A DNA stretch of 64,000 nucleotides from Albibacillus kandeliae. Lineage in GTDB: Bacteria; Pseudomonadota; Alphaproteobacteria; Rhodobacterales; Rhodobacteraceae. Location: contig NZ_QEHM01000008.1 in the NCBI RefSeq assembly GCF_003116585.1, positions 1 through 64,000 on the forward strand, read 5' to 3'. Of this stretch, positions 53,515 through 62,517 are shown piece by piece; position 1 is the stretch's first letter, and each line of letters opens with the position of its first letter. The position numbers and the translations under genes were made by a program. Below the pieces are notes generated by a model. It was not told the origin of the DNA. It saw only the letters and a program-made list of their open reading frames with translations, and searched no databases.

Positions 53515-54684
53515 TTACCTCGCGGCCAGCGGCTGCGCGCGTTCGACGAGGCGCGCGAAGAAGGAGGCGCCGACCGGTGCGATCTCGTCGTTGAAGTTGT
53601 ACTTGGGGTGATGCAGCCCGGCGCTGTCGCCCTGACCGATGAACAGGTAGGCGCCGGGGCGCTCCATCAGCATGTAGGCGAAATCCTCCGCCCCCATCTC
53701 GCGCCCCGACTCGGCCTCGACCCGTTTCTCGCCTGCGATCTCGCGGGCGACCTCGGCGGCGAACTCGGATTTGCGGGGGTCGTTCACGGTGGCCGGATAG
53801 CCGCGGTCGTAGTCCAGTTCGGCCTCGACCCCGAAGCTGGCCGCCTGCCCTGCGACGATGGCCGACATGCGCCGTTCGACCATGTCCTGAACCGCCGGGT
53901 CGAAGGTACGCACGGTGCCGTTGATGTAGGCCTTGTCGGGAATGACGTTGTCGGCGCTGCCTGCGTGGATCTGGGTTACCGAGAGCACGAGGTCGTCGAG
54001 CGCATAGTGATTGCGGCTGACGATGGTCTGCAACGCCTGCGCGATGGAGACCGCCGCCATCAGCGGGTCGCGCGTCTGGTGCGGCATGGCGCCGTGACCG
54101 CCAAGGCCGGTGACGTGGATGTGGAAGGTGTCCACCGCGGCCATGATCGGGCCCGGCGTGGTATGGAAGGAGCCCGGCGGGAAGCCCGGGGCGTTGTGCA
54201 GGGCATAGACCTCGCGAATGCCGAAGCGGTCGAGGATGCCCTCCTCCACCATGACCTCGGCGCCGCCGCCGGTTTCCTCGGCCGGCTGGAAGATCAGCGC
54301 GACGCGACCGGCGAAGTTGCGGGTCTCGGCAAGGTAACGCGCGGCGCCCAGCAGCATGGTGGTGTGACCGTCGTGGCCGCAGGCATGCATCTTGCCCTCG
54401 CGGGTCGAGGCATAGTCGAGCCCCGTCGCCTCGCGGATCGGCAGCGCGTCCATGTCGGCGCGCAGCCCGATGGTCGGACCATCGCCCTGCCCGTTGATGA
54501 TGGCGACGATGCCGGTCTTGGCAAAGCCCTCGTGCAGTTCGTCCACGCCGAATTCGCGCAGGCGCTCGGCCACGTAGGCGGAGGTTTCGACGCAGTCCTG
54601 CCCCAGTTCCGGGATCGTGTGCAGGTGCTGGCGCCAGCGGGTCATATCGGCGGAAAATTCTGCGATACGGTTGACAACAGGCAT
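53515..54684 (-). CDS. M20-family metal-dependent amidohydrolase (hippurate hydrolase-like)
   Basis: A 389-residue M20D enzyme. Metal and catalytic marks are MHACGHDGHTTMLLGAAR, IFQPAEETGGGAEVMVEEG, RADMDALPI and the closing region HHPKYNFND. It removes an acyl group from an amino acid or similar. The ATG at 54684 has AAGGAG 9 nt upstream. As the first gene of the ureohydrolase operon, it may deacylate an N-acyl guanidino or amino compound before or after ureohydrolase action (inference). Divergent from mazG. Confidence 0.87.
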   Translation of the reverse strand: MPVVNRIAEFSADMTRWRQHLHTIPELGQDCVETSAYVAERLREFGVDELHEGFAKTGIVAIINGQGDGPTIGLRADMDALPIREATGLDYASTREGKMHACGHDGHTTMLLGAARYLAETRNFAGRVALIFQPAEETGGGAEVMVEEGILDRFGIREVYALHNAPGFPPGSFHTTPGPIMAAVDTFHIHVTGLGGHGAMPHQTRDPLMAAVSIAQALQTIVSRNHYALDDLVLSVTQIHAGSADNVIPDKAYINGTVRTFDPAVQDMVERRMSAIVAGQAASFGVEAELDYDRGYPATVNDPRKSEFAAEVAREIAGEKRVEAESGREMGAEDFAYMLMERPGAYLFIGQGDSAGLHHPKYNFNDEIAPVGASFFARLVERAQPLAAR

Positions 54685-54748
54685 GGGCTGTAACTCCTTG
54701 GGCGCGCACCTTACGGTCGCATCTGACACCGGATATGAGAGCGCCGCA

Positions 54749-55570
54749 ATGCCAGAAGATGCCCTGATCCACGACAAAAACGCCGGAATCGAGCGGCTCC
54801 TCGAGATCATGCGTCGCCTGCGCGACCCCGACTCAGGCTGCCCGTGGGACGTGGAGCAGGATTTCTCGACCATCGCGCCCTATACCATCGAGGAGGCCTA
54901 CGAGGTTGCTGACGCCATCGAGCGCGGGGCCTGGGACGAGCTGAAGGGCGAGTTGGGCGACCTGCTGTTCCAGTCGGTGTTCCATGCGCAAATGGCTGCC
55001 GAGGCTGGATATTTCACCTTTCAGGACGTGGTGCGGACGATGTCCGACAAGATGGTGACGCGCCATCCCCACGTCTTTGGCGACGAGAGCCGCGACAAGT
55101 CGGCGGACCAGCAGACGGTCGACTGGGAAAAGATCAAGGCCGCCGAGCGCGCAGGCAAGGCCCAGACCGGGACGCTGGATGGCGTGGCGGTGGGCCTGCC
55201 CGCCCTGCTGCGCGCCTACAAGCTGCAGAAACGCGCGGCGCGGGTCGGGTTCGACTGGCCAGACGCCAGCCACGTGCTCGACAAGATCGCCGAGGAATCG
55301 CGCGAACTGGTCGAAGCGCGCGACGCGCTGGGGCACGACGAGATCGAGGAAGAGTTCGGCGACCTGCTGTTCGTGATGGCCAATCTGGGCCGGCACCTCG
55401 GGGTCGAGCCCGAGGCCGCGCTGCGCCGCGCCAACGCCAAGTTCATCCGCCGCTTCGAGGGGATCGAGGCCAAGCTCGCCGATCGCGGCAAGATGCCGTC
55501 CGACAGCGACCTTGCCGAGATGGATGCGCTCTGGGATGCGGTGAAGGCCGAGGAAAAGGCCGCCGAGTAA
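54749..55570 (+). CDS. mazG: Nucleoside triphosphate pyrophosphohydrolase MazG
   Basis: A 273-residue enzyme with two MazG domains. The metal-binding EExxE and D motifs are in TIEEAYEVADAIE, ELKGELGDLLFQ and again in KIAEESRELVEARD, EIEEEFGDLLFVM. It hydrolyses (d)NTPs to monophosphates and may lower ppGpp in stress. DPDSGCPWDVEQDF is the typical N-terminal mark. The start at 54749 (MPEDALIHDK) excludes a non-conserved upstream frame. Confidence 0.93.
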   Translation: MPEDALIHDKNAGIERLLEIMRRLRDPDSGCPWDVEQDFSTIAPYTIEEAYEVADAIERGAWDELKGELGDLLFQSVFHAQMAAEAGYFTFQDVVRTMSDKMVTRHPHVFGDESRDKSADQQTVDWEKIKAAERAGKAQTGTLDGVAVGLPALLRAYKLQKRAARVGFDWPDASHVLDKIAEESRELVEARDALGHDEIEEEFGDLLFVMANLGRHLGVEPEAALRRANAKFIRRFEGIEAKLADRGKMPSDSDLAEMDALWDAVKAEEKAAE

Positions 55571-55573
55571 GGT

Positions 55574-56452
55574 TCAGCCGAAGGTTATGCCCGGCATGCT
55601 GGCGAGCCGTTCGAGATCCCTCGCGTAGCGGTCCCGCAACTTTTCGGCCACGGCGTCGGGAAAGGCCGCAAAGCCCCGCGGCTCGGTGTCGGCGGCATGG
55701 TCCTGCAACACCGCCTTCCATTCAGGCCGCGCCAGTTTCTCCCCGGCGCGGTAGCGCGCCTGCAAAGCCAGCAGGCCTGCATCGGTCGCGCTGAGGTTCA
55801 CGAGCCTGGCCGGTTCGGCAAGCTCGGCCCCCTCCAGCCCCGGCACGAGCCTCGCGAGCAGGTCGCGGCTGCTGCCACGGGCGCCGTATTCCAGCACCGT
55901 CAGCCGCTCGGGGCGCAGTTCGTCGCGGATGTCGGAGATCAGCCCGGACCAGCCGCGATCCATGTCGGCAAGGGTGGGCACCAGACCGTCGAAATCCAGC
56001 ACGGGGTTGTCCTCGGCCCGCTTGCGATAAGCCGAGAGGAAGAGCGCGTCGTAGGAGCGCACGACATAGAGCACGTGGGTCGGAGGTGTCTCCAACGCCT
56101 GTGCCAGCGCGCGCAGCCGCTGCCGTGCCCCGGGAAAGAAGCGGCCTTCGAAGAAATGCCGCATCGGGCCGGGAATGTTCTCTTCCGAGAAGACCAGCCC
56201 GCGGTCCTTGTTGGGGTTCATCCGCGCGAGGTGACCGCGCAGGCGCTCGACGGTGTTCTCGGGCCAGTTGTCCCCATGCCAGGGCCTTGGGAGGCGCAGG
56301 TTTAGCTTGCCCTTCGGCGCGCCGTCGCGCCCGGGGTAAGCAGCATCCAGCCCATGTTCGGCCAGCACCGCGCGATTGCGGAAAAGGCATTGCTGAAAAG
56401 AACTTGTGCCGGTTCGATGGGCCCCGGCATGGATGTAGACTGACCTGCTCAT
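55574..56452 (-). CDS. Sulfotransferase-like protein
   Basis: A 292-residue protein. The N-terminal IHAGAHRTGTSSFQQCLF resembles the PAPS 5'-phosphosulfate loop of sulfotransferases (usually K-x-G-T-T/S), with His-Arg replacing the catalytic Lys. YVVRSYDALFLSAYRKR resembles the 3'-phosphate-binding region. The family is found with surface glycans, but activity with the changed loop is uncertain. The stop lies 3 nt beyond the convergent mazG stop. Confidence 0.7.
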   Translation of the reverse strand: MSRSVYIHAGAHRTGTSSFQQCLFRNRAVLAEHGLDAAYPGRDGAPKGKLNLRLPRPWHGDNWPENTVERLRGHLARMNPNKDRGLVFSEENIPGPMRHFFEGRFFPGARQRLRALAQALETPPTHVLYVVRSYDALFLSAYRKRAEDNPVLDFDGLVPTLADMDRGWSGLISDIRDELRPERLTVLEYGARGSSRDLLARLVPGLEGAELAEPARLVNLSATDAGLLALQARYRAGEKLARPEWKAVLQDHAADTEPRGFAAFPDAVAEKLRDRYARDLERLASMPGITFG

Positions 56453-56532
56453 GGGCCGCACGATGGCCTGCAATCGGGCGCTGGACAAGGCCCGACGCAC
56501 CTGCGACTGTCGCGCCGCAACAAGGAGAGCCC

Positions 56533-57474
56533 ATGTCCCCGCGCAAGATCATCATCGACACCGACCCCGGCCAGGACGACGCCGTCGCCATTCTTCTGGC
56601 GCTCGCCAGCCCCGAGGACATCGAGGTTCTGGGCATCACCGCCGTCGCCGGGAACGTGCCGCTGCCGCTGACCACCCGCAACGCGCGCATCATCTGCGAG
56701 CTGGCCGGGCGGACCGATGTGGCGGTCTACGCCGGGTGCGACGCGCCGCTGAAACGGCCGCTGGTGACCGCCGAACACGTGCACGGCAAGACCGGACTGG
56801 ATGGCCCGGTGCTGCCCGAGCCGACGATGCCGCTGGCCGAGGGGCACGCGGTGGACTTCATCATCGAAACACTGCTGGCCGAGCCCGAAGGCACGGTGAC
56901 GCTCTGCCCGCTGGGCCCGCTGACCAACATCGCCGCAGCGCTTGAGAAAGCGCCCGAGATCGCCGCGCGGGTGCAGGAGATCGTGCTGATGGGCGGGGCC
57001 TACTTCGAGGTGGGCAACATCACCCCCGCGGCCGAGTTCAACATCTACGTCGACCCGGAAGCCGCTGATATCGTGTTAAAATCCGGTATCAAGATTACCG
57101 TGATGCCGCTGGACGTGACGCACAAGGCGCTGGTGACCAAGGCCCGCAACGATGCCTTCCGCGCGCTCGGCACGCCCGTGGGCGTGGCCGTGGCCGAGAT
57201 GACCGATTTTTTCGAGCGGTTCGACAAGGAGAAGTACGGCTCGGCCGGTGCGCCGCTGCACGATCCCTGCGTGACCGCCTATGTGATCAAGCCCGAGCTG
57301 TTCACGGGGCGCCACATCAACGTCGAGATCGAGACCGGCTCGGAGCTGACGCTGGGCATGACCGTGGCCGACTGGTGGGGCGTGACCGACCGGGCGCCGA
57401 ACGCGACCTTCATGGGCGATATCGATGCCGCCGGCTTCTTTGACCTGCTGACCGAGAGACTGGGGCGCCTGTGA
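56533..57474 (+). CDS. Nucleoside hydrolase (IUNH family)
   Basis: A 313-residue enzyme that cleaves nucleosides to base and ribose. The calcium site is in IIDTDPGQDDAVAILL, with ITAVAGN, VLMGGAY and AEFNIYVDPEAA further along and HDP near the end. Preceded by AAGGAGAG. The stop overlaps the start of the GNAT gene as GTGA. Base preference cannot be told from sequence. Confidence 0.92.
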   Translation: MSPRKIIIDTDPGQDDAVAILLALASPEDIEVLGITAVAGNVPLPLTTRNARIICELAGRTDVAVYAGCDAPLKRPLVTAEHVHGKTGLDGPVLPEPTMPLAEGHAVDFIIETLLAEPEGTVTLCPLGPLTNIAAALEKAPEIAARVQEIVLMGGAYFEVGNITPAAEFNIYVDPEAADIVLKSGIKITVMPLDVTHKALVTKARNDAFRALGTPVGVAVAEMTDFFERFDKEKYGSAGAPLHDPCVTAYVIKPELFTGRHINVEIETGSELTLGMTVADWWGVTDRAPNATFMGDIDAAGFFDLLTERLGRL

Positions 57475-57920
57475 CCGCGATCCACCTGGCCAGGCCCGAG
57501 GACATCGACCGGCTGGATACGCTGGTGGCCGCCTTTCACGAGGAAGAGGGCATCGCGCTCTCTCCCGAACGGCGGCGGGCCGGGCTGATGCCCCTGCTCG
57601 AGGGCATTCCGCACGGGGCGGCCTACCTGGTGGGGCCGTCGCGGGCGCCTATCGGCTATGTCATCATCACCTTCACCTGGTCGGTGGAATACGGCGGGCT
57701 CGACGGGTTCATCGACGAAATCTACATGCGCCCCGCCGTGCGCGGGCGCGGCATCGCGGGCGAGGTGATGAACGCCCTGCCCGCCTCTCTTGCGCAGCAG
57801 GCCGGGCTGAGGGCGATCCACCTCGAGGTCGACAAGACCAACGATCAAGCCCGCAGGCTTTACGAGCGGATGGGGTTCCGCGAGCGCGAGAACTACGTGA
57901 TCATGTCCAAGCGGCTCTGA
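57471..57920 (+). CDS. GNAT family N-acetyltransferase
   Basis: A 149-residue acetyltransferase with the acetyl-CoA loop in MRPAVRGRGIAGEVMNAL and the terminal helix pattern AIHLEVDKTNDQARRLYERMGF. GTG start at 57471 overlaps the nucleoside hydrolase stop. Substrate unknown. Confidence 0.88.
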   Translation: MTAIHLARPEDIDRLDTLVAAFHEEEGIALSPERRRAGLMPLLEGIPHGAAYLVGPSRAPIGYVIITFTWSVEYGGLDGFIDEIYMRPAVRGRGIAGEVMNALPASLAQQAGLRAIHLEVDKTNDQARRLYERMGFRERENYVIMSKRL

Positions 57921-57930
57921 TTGCCGGGGC

Positions 57931-58455
57931 TCAGCTCTCGGTCAGGTCCGCCCCGTAGAACAGCAGGTTCCCGGCGAAATCCGCAGGCGGGTCATAAAAG
58001 GGCGCGATCTGGCGGAAGCCGAGGCTTTCATAGAGCGCGATCGCCTCGGGTAGCCGCGTGGTGGTGTCGAGGACCATCTGCCGGTAGCCCGCCTCATACG
58101 CCATACGCATCGCCTCGACACAGATAGCGCGGCCCGCGCCGTGCCCGCGCGCGGCCCCCGAGACATAGACCCGCTTGATCTCGCAGATACCCTCTCCCCG
58201 CTCGTAGTACATGCCGCAGCCGACGATCTGACCGTCGATATCGGCCACCAGAACGGCGCCCTCGGGCGCGCGGTGCACCTCGGGCAGGCGTTGCAGCAGG
58301 GCCTCGTAGTCTTCCGCGCCATAGTAGCGGTCCCAGAACGGCCGGAAGTCGGGCCAGCGTTCGAGCAGCAGCGCGCGGTAGGCCCGGCAGAGATCTTGCA
58401 CCGCCGCCAGTTCCGCCTCGCCCTGCATCTGCCGTATCTGCAACTTTTCCTCCAT
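57931..58455 (-). CDS. GNAT family N-acetyltransferase
   Basis: A 174-residue acetyltransferase. The acetyl-CoA loop is in VSGAARGHGAGRAICVEAM and the late strand/helix is MVLDTTTRLPEAIALYESLG followed by F. It is convergent with the preceding GNAT gene and only distantly similar to it, so it is not a tandem duplicate. Substrate unknown. Confidence 0.87.
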   Translation of the reverse strand: MEEKLQIRQMQGEAELAAVQDLCRAYRALLLERWPDFRPFWDRYYGAEDYEALLQRLPEVHRAPEGAVLVADIDGQIVGCGMYYERGEGICEIKRVYVSGAARGHGAGRAICVEAMRMAYEAGYRQMVLDTTTRLPEAIALYESLGFRQIAPFYDPPADFAGNLLFYGADLTES

Positions 58456-58661
58456 CGGGCAGAGCTTGCCCGCAGCGCTTGCCCGATGTCAAAGCCGTCG
58501 ATGGCGTGCAGGTTCCCGCCGATGGCGTAACGGGGAAGGCAACCGGCATGGAACCTGCCATGCGCTCGGGCGTTAGCCCCTCAGCCGGGTGCGTCGAGGC
58601 GCCCCCCGTGCACCCTGCCCGAGAGGTAAGGGGTAACTTCGGACTGAACGAGGAGATGACT

Positions 58662-58937
58662 ATGAAATCCTGGATGATTGGCGGCCTTTGCGCTTCTGCC
58701 CTGCTGGTATCGGCCTGTGACAACATGACGGCGGACCAACGCACCGTGGCCGGTGTGGCTGGCGGCGCTGCGGCGGGCCTGATCGCGGCAGACGCGCTAA
58801 AGGCCGACGACGACTGGAAACTGATCGCCGCCCTCGGGGGCGCAGCGGCAGGGACCATGGTGGCCCAGAACGCAAACCAGAAGACCTGCGCCTATTCGCG
58901 CGGCGACGGCACCTACTATACCCAGCCCTGCGGCTGA
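58662..58937 (+). CDS. Small glycine-zipper lipoprotein
   Basis: A 91-residue protein. The N-terminus MKSWMIGGLCASALLVSAC is a lipoprotein signal with Cys19. The mature part has two Gly/Ala zipper stretches (AGVAGGAAAGLIAADAL and ALGGAAAGTMVAQNA) and a C-terminal Cys pair (TCAYSRGDG, QPCG). ATG 58662 is favoured over 58656 because AGGAG is 6 nt upstream of the former. Resembles SlyB/17-kDa-like surface lipoproteins in size and zipper only. Confidence 0.8.
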   Translation: MKSWMIGGLCASALLVSACDNMTADQRTVAGVAGGAAAGLIAADALKADDDWKLIAALGGAAAGTMVAQNANQKTCAYSRGDGTYYTQPCG

Positions 58938-58960
58938 CACCGTCGAAACCCGACGAAAAG

Positions 58961-58989
58961 ACACCCTGCCCCTCGTGGCAGGGTGTTTT
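58961..58989 (+). terminator. Rho-independent terminator of the lipoprotein gene
   Basis: A perfect 10-bp stem (58961-58970 with 58977-58986) with a 6-nt loop is followed by Ts. It lies 24 nt after the stop. Confidence 0.85.
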
Positions 58990-59008
58990 CGTTTGCGGCA
59001 CCCTGTCC

Positions 59009-59076
59009 GATTAAGACAGATTAACGGCTCAATTTTCTCCTAATTAATTGACAATACGCCAATGTGATCCCGTTTA
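59009..59076 (+). promoter_or_regulatory. AT-rich candidate promoter of the coiled-coil gene
   Basis: A perfect -35 hexamer TTGACA lies at 59048-59053, but the -10 at the proper distance is poor (near 59071-59077, TTTACT-like). Upstream, GATTAA is directly repeated with a 4-nt spacer (59009-59014 and 59019-59024), an unusual AT-rich element that may bind a regulator. Confidence 0.4.
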
Positions 59077-59171
59077 CTTACCGCGTTAATCACGACGCGT
59101 ATGAAACGGCACGCGAGCGGAATGTACGCGAGGGAAATGCCGGATGGTCCGGCGGAATTGGAGGATTGAAA

Positions 59172-59930
59172 GTGGCAGGAATTGAACCGGGGCTTTTCGT
59201 TATCAGTTGCCCGAACACGCTGAACGACAGCAGTTGGCAAAAGAAGAAGGGCAAGGTCGGCAAGATGGTGAAAACCGGGCTTGGCGACGAGCTGAAGAAG
59301 GTCGAGGCCCTCTTGAAGAAAGTCGATGTGGTCGCGCTGGACCCGTCGTCCATCCCGTCCAAGAGCGTCGAGGAACTGAAGGTCCGCGTCGACGCCGCCA
59401 AGAAGGAATACCAGGCGAGCGTCGTGCCGCTGCAGAAACAGCTGAAAGCCGTGCGTGACAAGGCCGAGGAAGCGGTCAAGAAGCTGAAGAAGATGCCGCT
59501 TGGCGGGGATGCGGCCAAGGCGGCCGCGCAGATCGCCAAGGATGCGGACGTCTATTCCGTCACCTGCAAGAGCCTCGACCTCGAAGGCGCGGTCAAGAAG
59601 GTGATGGCCGATATCCAGAAGAAGAACGAACTGGCCGCCAAGCACCTGAAAGCGTCGCTTGCGAAGTTCGCTCAGGGCGCCAAGACCTACCTTGGCGATC
59701 CGACCAAGGAATCCTGGGAGACGAATATCAAGCAGCAGGGTCGCAGCGTTTCGAACTCGGTGGCGCAATTGCAGAACTACCGCGTGAAATTCTGGACCGA
59801 TTTCGAGAAGTTCAAGGGCTTCGACGCCGGGACCCTCGGGTTCGAGGATTCTGATTTTTCCGACAAGGGCGTGAAACTGGTCAAGGCCGCCATCGGTCAG
59901 GTCAAGGACATCGCCGCCTTCAAGGGGTGA
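59172..59930 (+). CDS. Coiled-coil protein of unknown function
   Basis: From GTG at 59172 (GGAGG 7 nt upstream) the product has 252 residues. Residues 25-140 are Lys/Glu/Ala-rich with heptad character (DELKKVEALLKKVDVVALD, DAAKKEYQASVVPLQKQLKA, EEAVKKLKK) and residues 150-225 are also helical. No signal peptide, membrane segment or known motif is seen. Lys content is much higher than in the neighbouring genes. It is monocistronic with its own AT-rich promoter region. An earlier GTG at 59064 is possible but lacks a ribosome site. Confidence 0.65.
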   Translation: MAGIEPGLFVISCPNTLNDSSWQKKKGKVGKMVKTGLGDELKKVEALLKKVDVVALDPSSIPSKSVEELKVRVDAAKKEYQASVVPLQKQLKAVRDKAEEAVKKLKKMPLGGDAAKAAAQIAKDADVYSVTCKSLDLEGAVKKVMADIQKKNELAAKHLKASLAKFAQGAKTYLGDPTKESWETNIKQQGRSVSNSVAQLQNYRVKFWTDFEKFKGFDAGTLGFEDSDFSDKGVKLVKAAIGQVKDIAAFKG

Positions 59931-59984
59931 TTGAAGGCCTTAGGTCGCGCGCCATCCGGGTCGCGCCAGGTATTGCGAGGCTTC

Positions 59985-60111
59985 GGCGCCGGGGCCGGGG
60001 CGGATGTGGTTCGCGCCCCGGGCTTGACCCGGGGCCTCGCGCAGCGCGCTGTTCGGCGGGGCCCCGGCGCGGGGGCCGAGGCGTGGCGCCGGGGCCGGGG
60101 CTGATGCGGTT
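59985..60111. repeat. Direct repeat pair in the gene-free region before eno
   Basis: GGCGCCGGGGCCGGGGC begins at 59985 and again at 60085, exactly 100 nt apart, each followed by a GATG-GGTTC-like extension with two mismatches. This region has no gene. Confidence 0.6.
60015..60035. repeat. Palindromic intergenic repeat (GCCCCGGG/CCCGGGGC)
   Basis: An 8-bp stem with a 5-nt CTTGA loop. The sequence CCCGGGTCAAGCCCGGG (reverse strand) is a dispersed intergenic motif seen in many alphaproteobacterial genomes as far as I recall, similar in character to REP elements. Confidence 0.55.
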
Positions 60112-60124
60112 CCGGCAAAACGAA

Positions 60125-60152
60125 AAAGCCCCGGGGTCTCCCCCGGGGCTTT
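60125..60152 (-). terminator. Rho-independent terminator of eno
   Basis: A 12-bp stem (60125-60136 with 60141-60152) with TCTC loop and a T-run on the minus strand lies 25 nt after the eno stop. Confidence 0.88.
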
Positions 60153-60176
60153 CCGCGTTTCAGCGATGAAGAACGA

Positions 60177-61466
<1,290 letters not shown>

Positions 61467-61486
61467 TTATGTTCGGGTCATGCGCC

Positions 61487-62392
61487 TCATACCGGCCCCT
61501 GACCGGCAGGAAAAGGGCTCACAGGGCGGAAGTTACGCTGTTTGCGCTCACGCCAGACCATATAGATGCCCGAGGCCACGACGATGCCCGCGCCGACCAG
61601 CATCGGCAGGTCCGGATGCTCGCCGAAGACCACCAGACCGATCACCAGTGCGAAGAGAATCCGTGAGTAGCGGAAGGGTGTCACGAACGAGACCTCGCCC
61701 GTGCGCATCGCGGCGACGATGGCGTAGTAGGAGACGGCCCCGAAGACCACGATGCCCGAGATCAGCAGCCAGTCGCGCCCGGTGAGGCTGACCCAGTCCT
61801 GCCCCGGGGGCTGCGCCAGCGCCGCGCCGCCTGGCACCAGCACTAGAAGCGCCACGAAGCTGAGCTGGAACGAGCTGATCCCGAGGTGCGCGCCGCGCGT
61901 GGCGAGATCGCGGACGGCGAGCCCCACCACCGCCAGCACGGCGAAGAGCGAAAGCACGTCGAAATCGGAGGCGCCGGGGCGCAGTACGATCAGCACGCCG
62001 ATGAAGCCGACGCAGATGGCCGACCAGCGCCGCCAGCCCACCGGCTCCTTCAGCACCAGCGCCGCGCCCAGAGTCACGGCGAGCGGCGTCGCCTGCAGGA
62101 TAGCCGAGGCGGTGGAAATGGGGATCAGCGACAGGGCGGTGACGAAGGAGGTGGTGCTGACAAGCTCGCCCGCGCAGCGCAGCAGCACCGGCTTGCTGAG
62201 CAGGTCGCGGGGAAACAGCTTTTGCCCGCGCAGCACGATCAGCAGCGCAAAAACCAGCGAACCGCCGAGGCCGTAGAGAAAGATGATCTGCGAGGTGGGC
62301 ACTGCACCGGCGGTCAGCTTGATCAGCATGTCCTCGATGGCAAAGCTTGCCATCGCGAACACCATCATCACGGCTCCGCGAAAATTATCCAT
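61487..62392 (-). CDS. EamA/DMT-family transporter
   Basis: A 301-residue protein with ten membrane helices in two EamA repeats (FAMASFAIEDMLIKLTAGAV ... ATPLAVTLGAALVLKEPVGW and DLATRGAHLGISSFQLSFVA ... ALVIGLVVFGEHPD). It probably exports amino acids, nucleobases or drug-like metabolites. ATG 62392 with GGAG 9 nt upstream is chosen over the longer frame. Divergent from the AbrB-like gene. Confidence 0.87.
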   Translation of the reverse strand: MDNFRGAVMMVFAMASFAIEDMLIKLTAGAVPTSQIIFLYGLGGSLVFALLIVLRGQKLFPRDLLSKPVLLRCAGELVSTTSFVTALSLIPISTASAILQATPLAVTLGAALVLKEPVGWRRWSAICVGFIGVLIVLRPGASDFDVLSLFAVLAVVGLAVRDLATRGAHLGISSFQLSFVALLVLVPGGAALAQPPGQDWVSLTGRDWLLISGIVVFGAVSYYAIVAAMRTGEVSFVTPFRYSRILFALVIGLVVFGEHPDLPMLVGAGIVVASGIYMVWRERKQRNFRPVSPFPAGQGPV

Positions 62393-62517
62393 GCCAGCGA
62401 TCTCCGGGGGGATTTGAAAAGGGTTGTACGCGCCGTGACGTAAAGCGGGAGGCGGCGCAAGAACAATATGCATCCGGGCAGATTGCCGCGGCGCGGTCCG
62501 GGTGCTAACTCACGGGC

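Noticed and set aside
59011-59024. TTAAGACAGATTAA as a CtrA site
   Set aside because: Spacing between TTAA halves is 6 nt, not 7, so it does not fit the consensus.
59064-59171. Upstream GTG start for the coiled-coil gene
   Set aside because: It would place the start inside the AT-rich promoter region and has no ribosome site; GTG 59172 has GGAGG at 7 nt.
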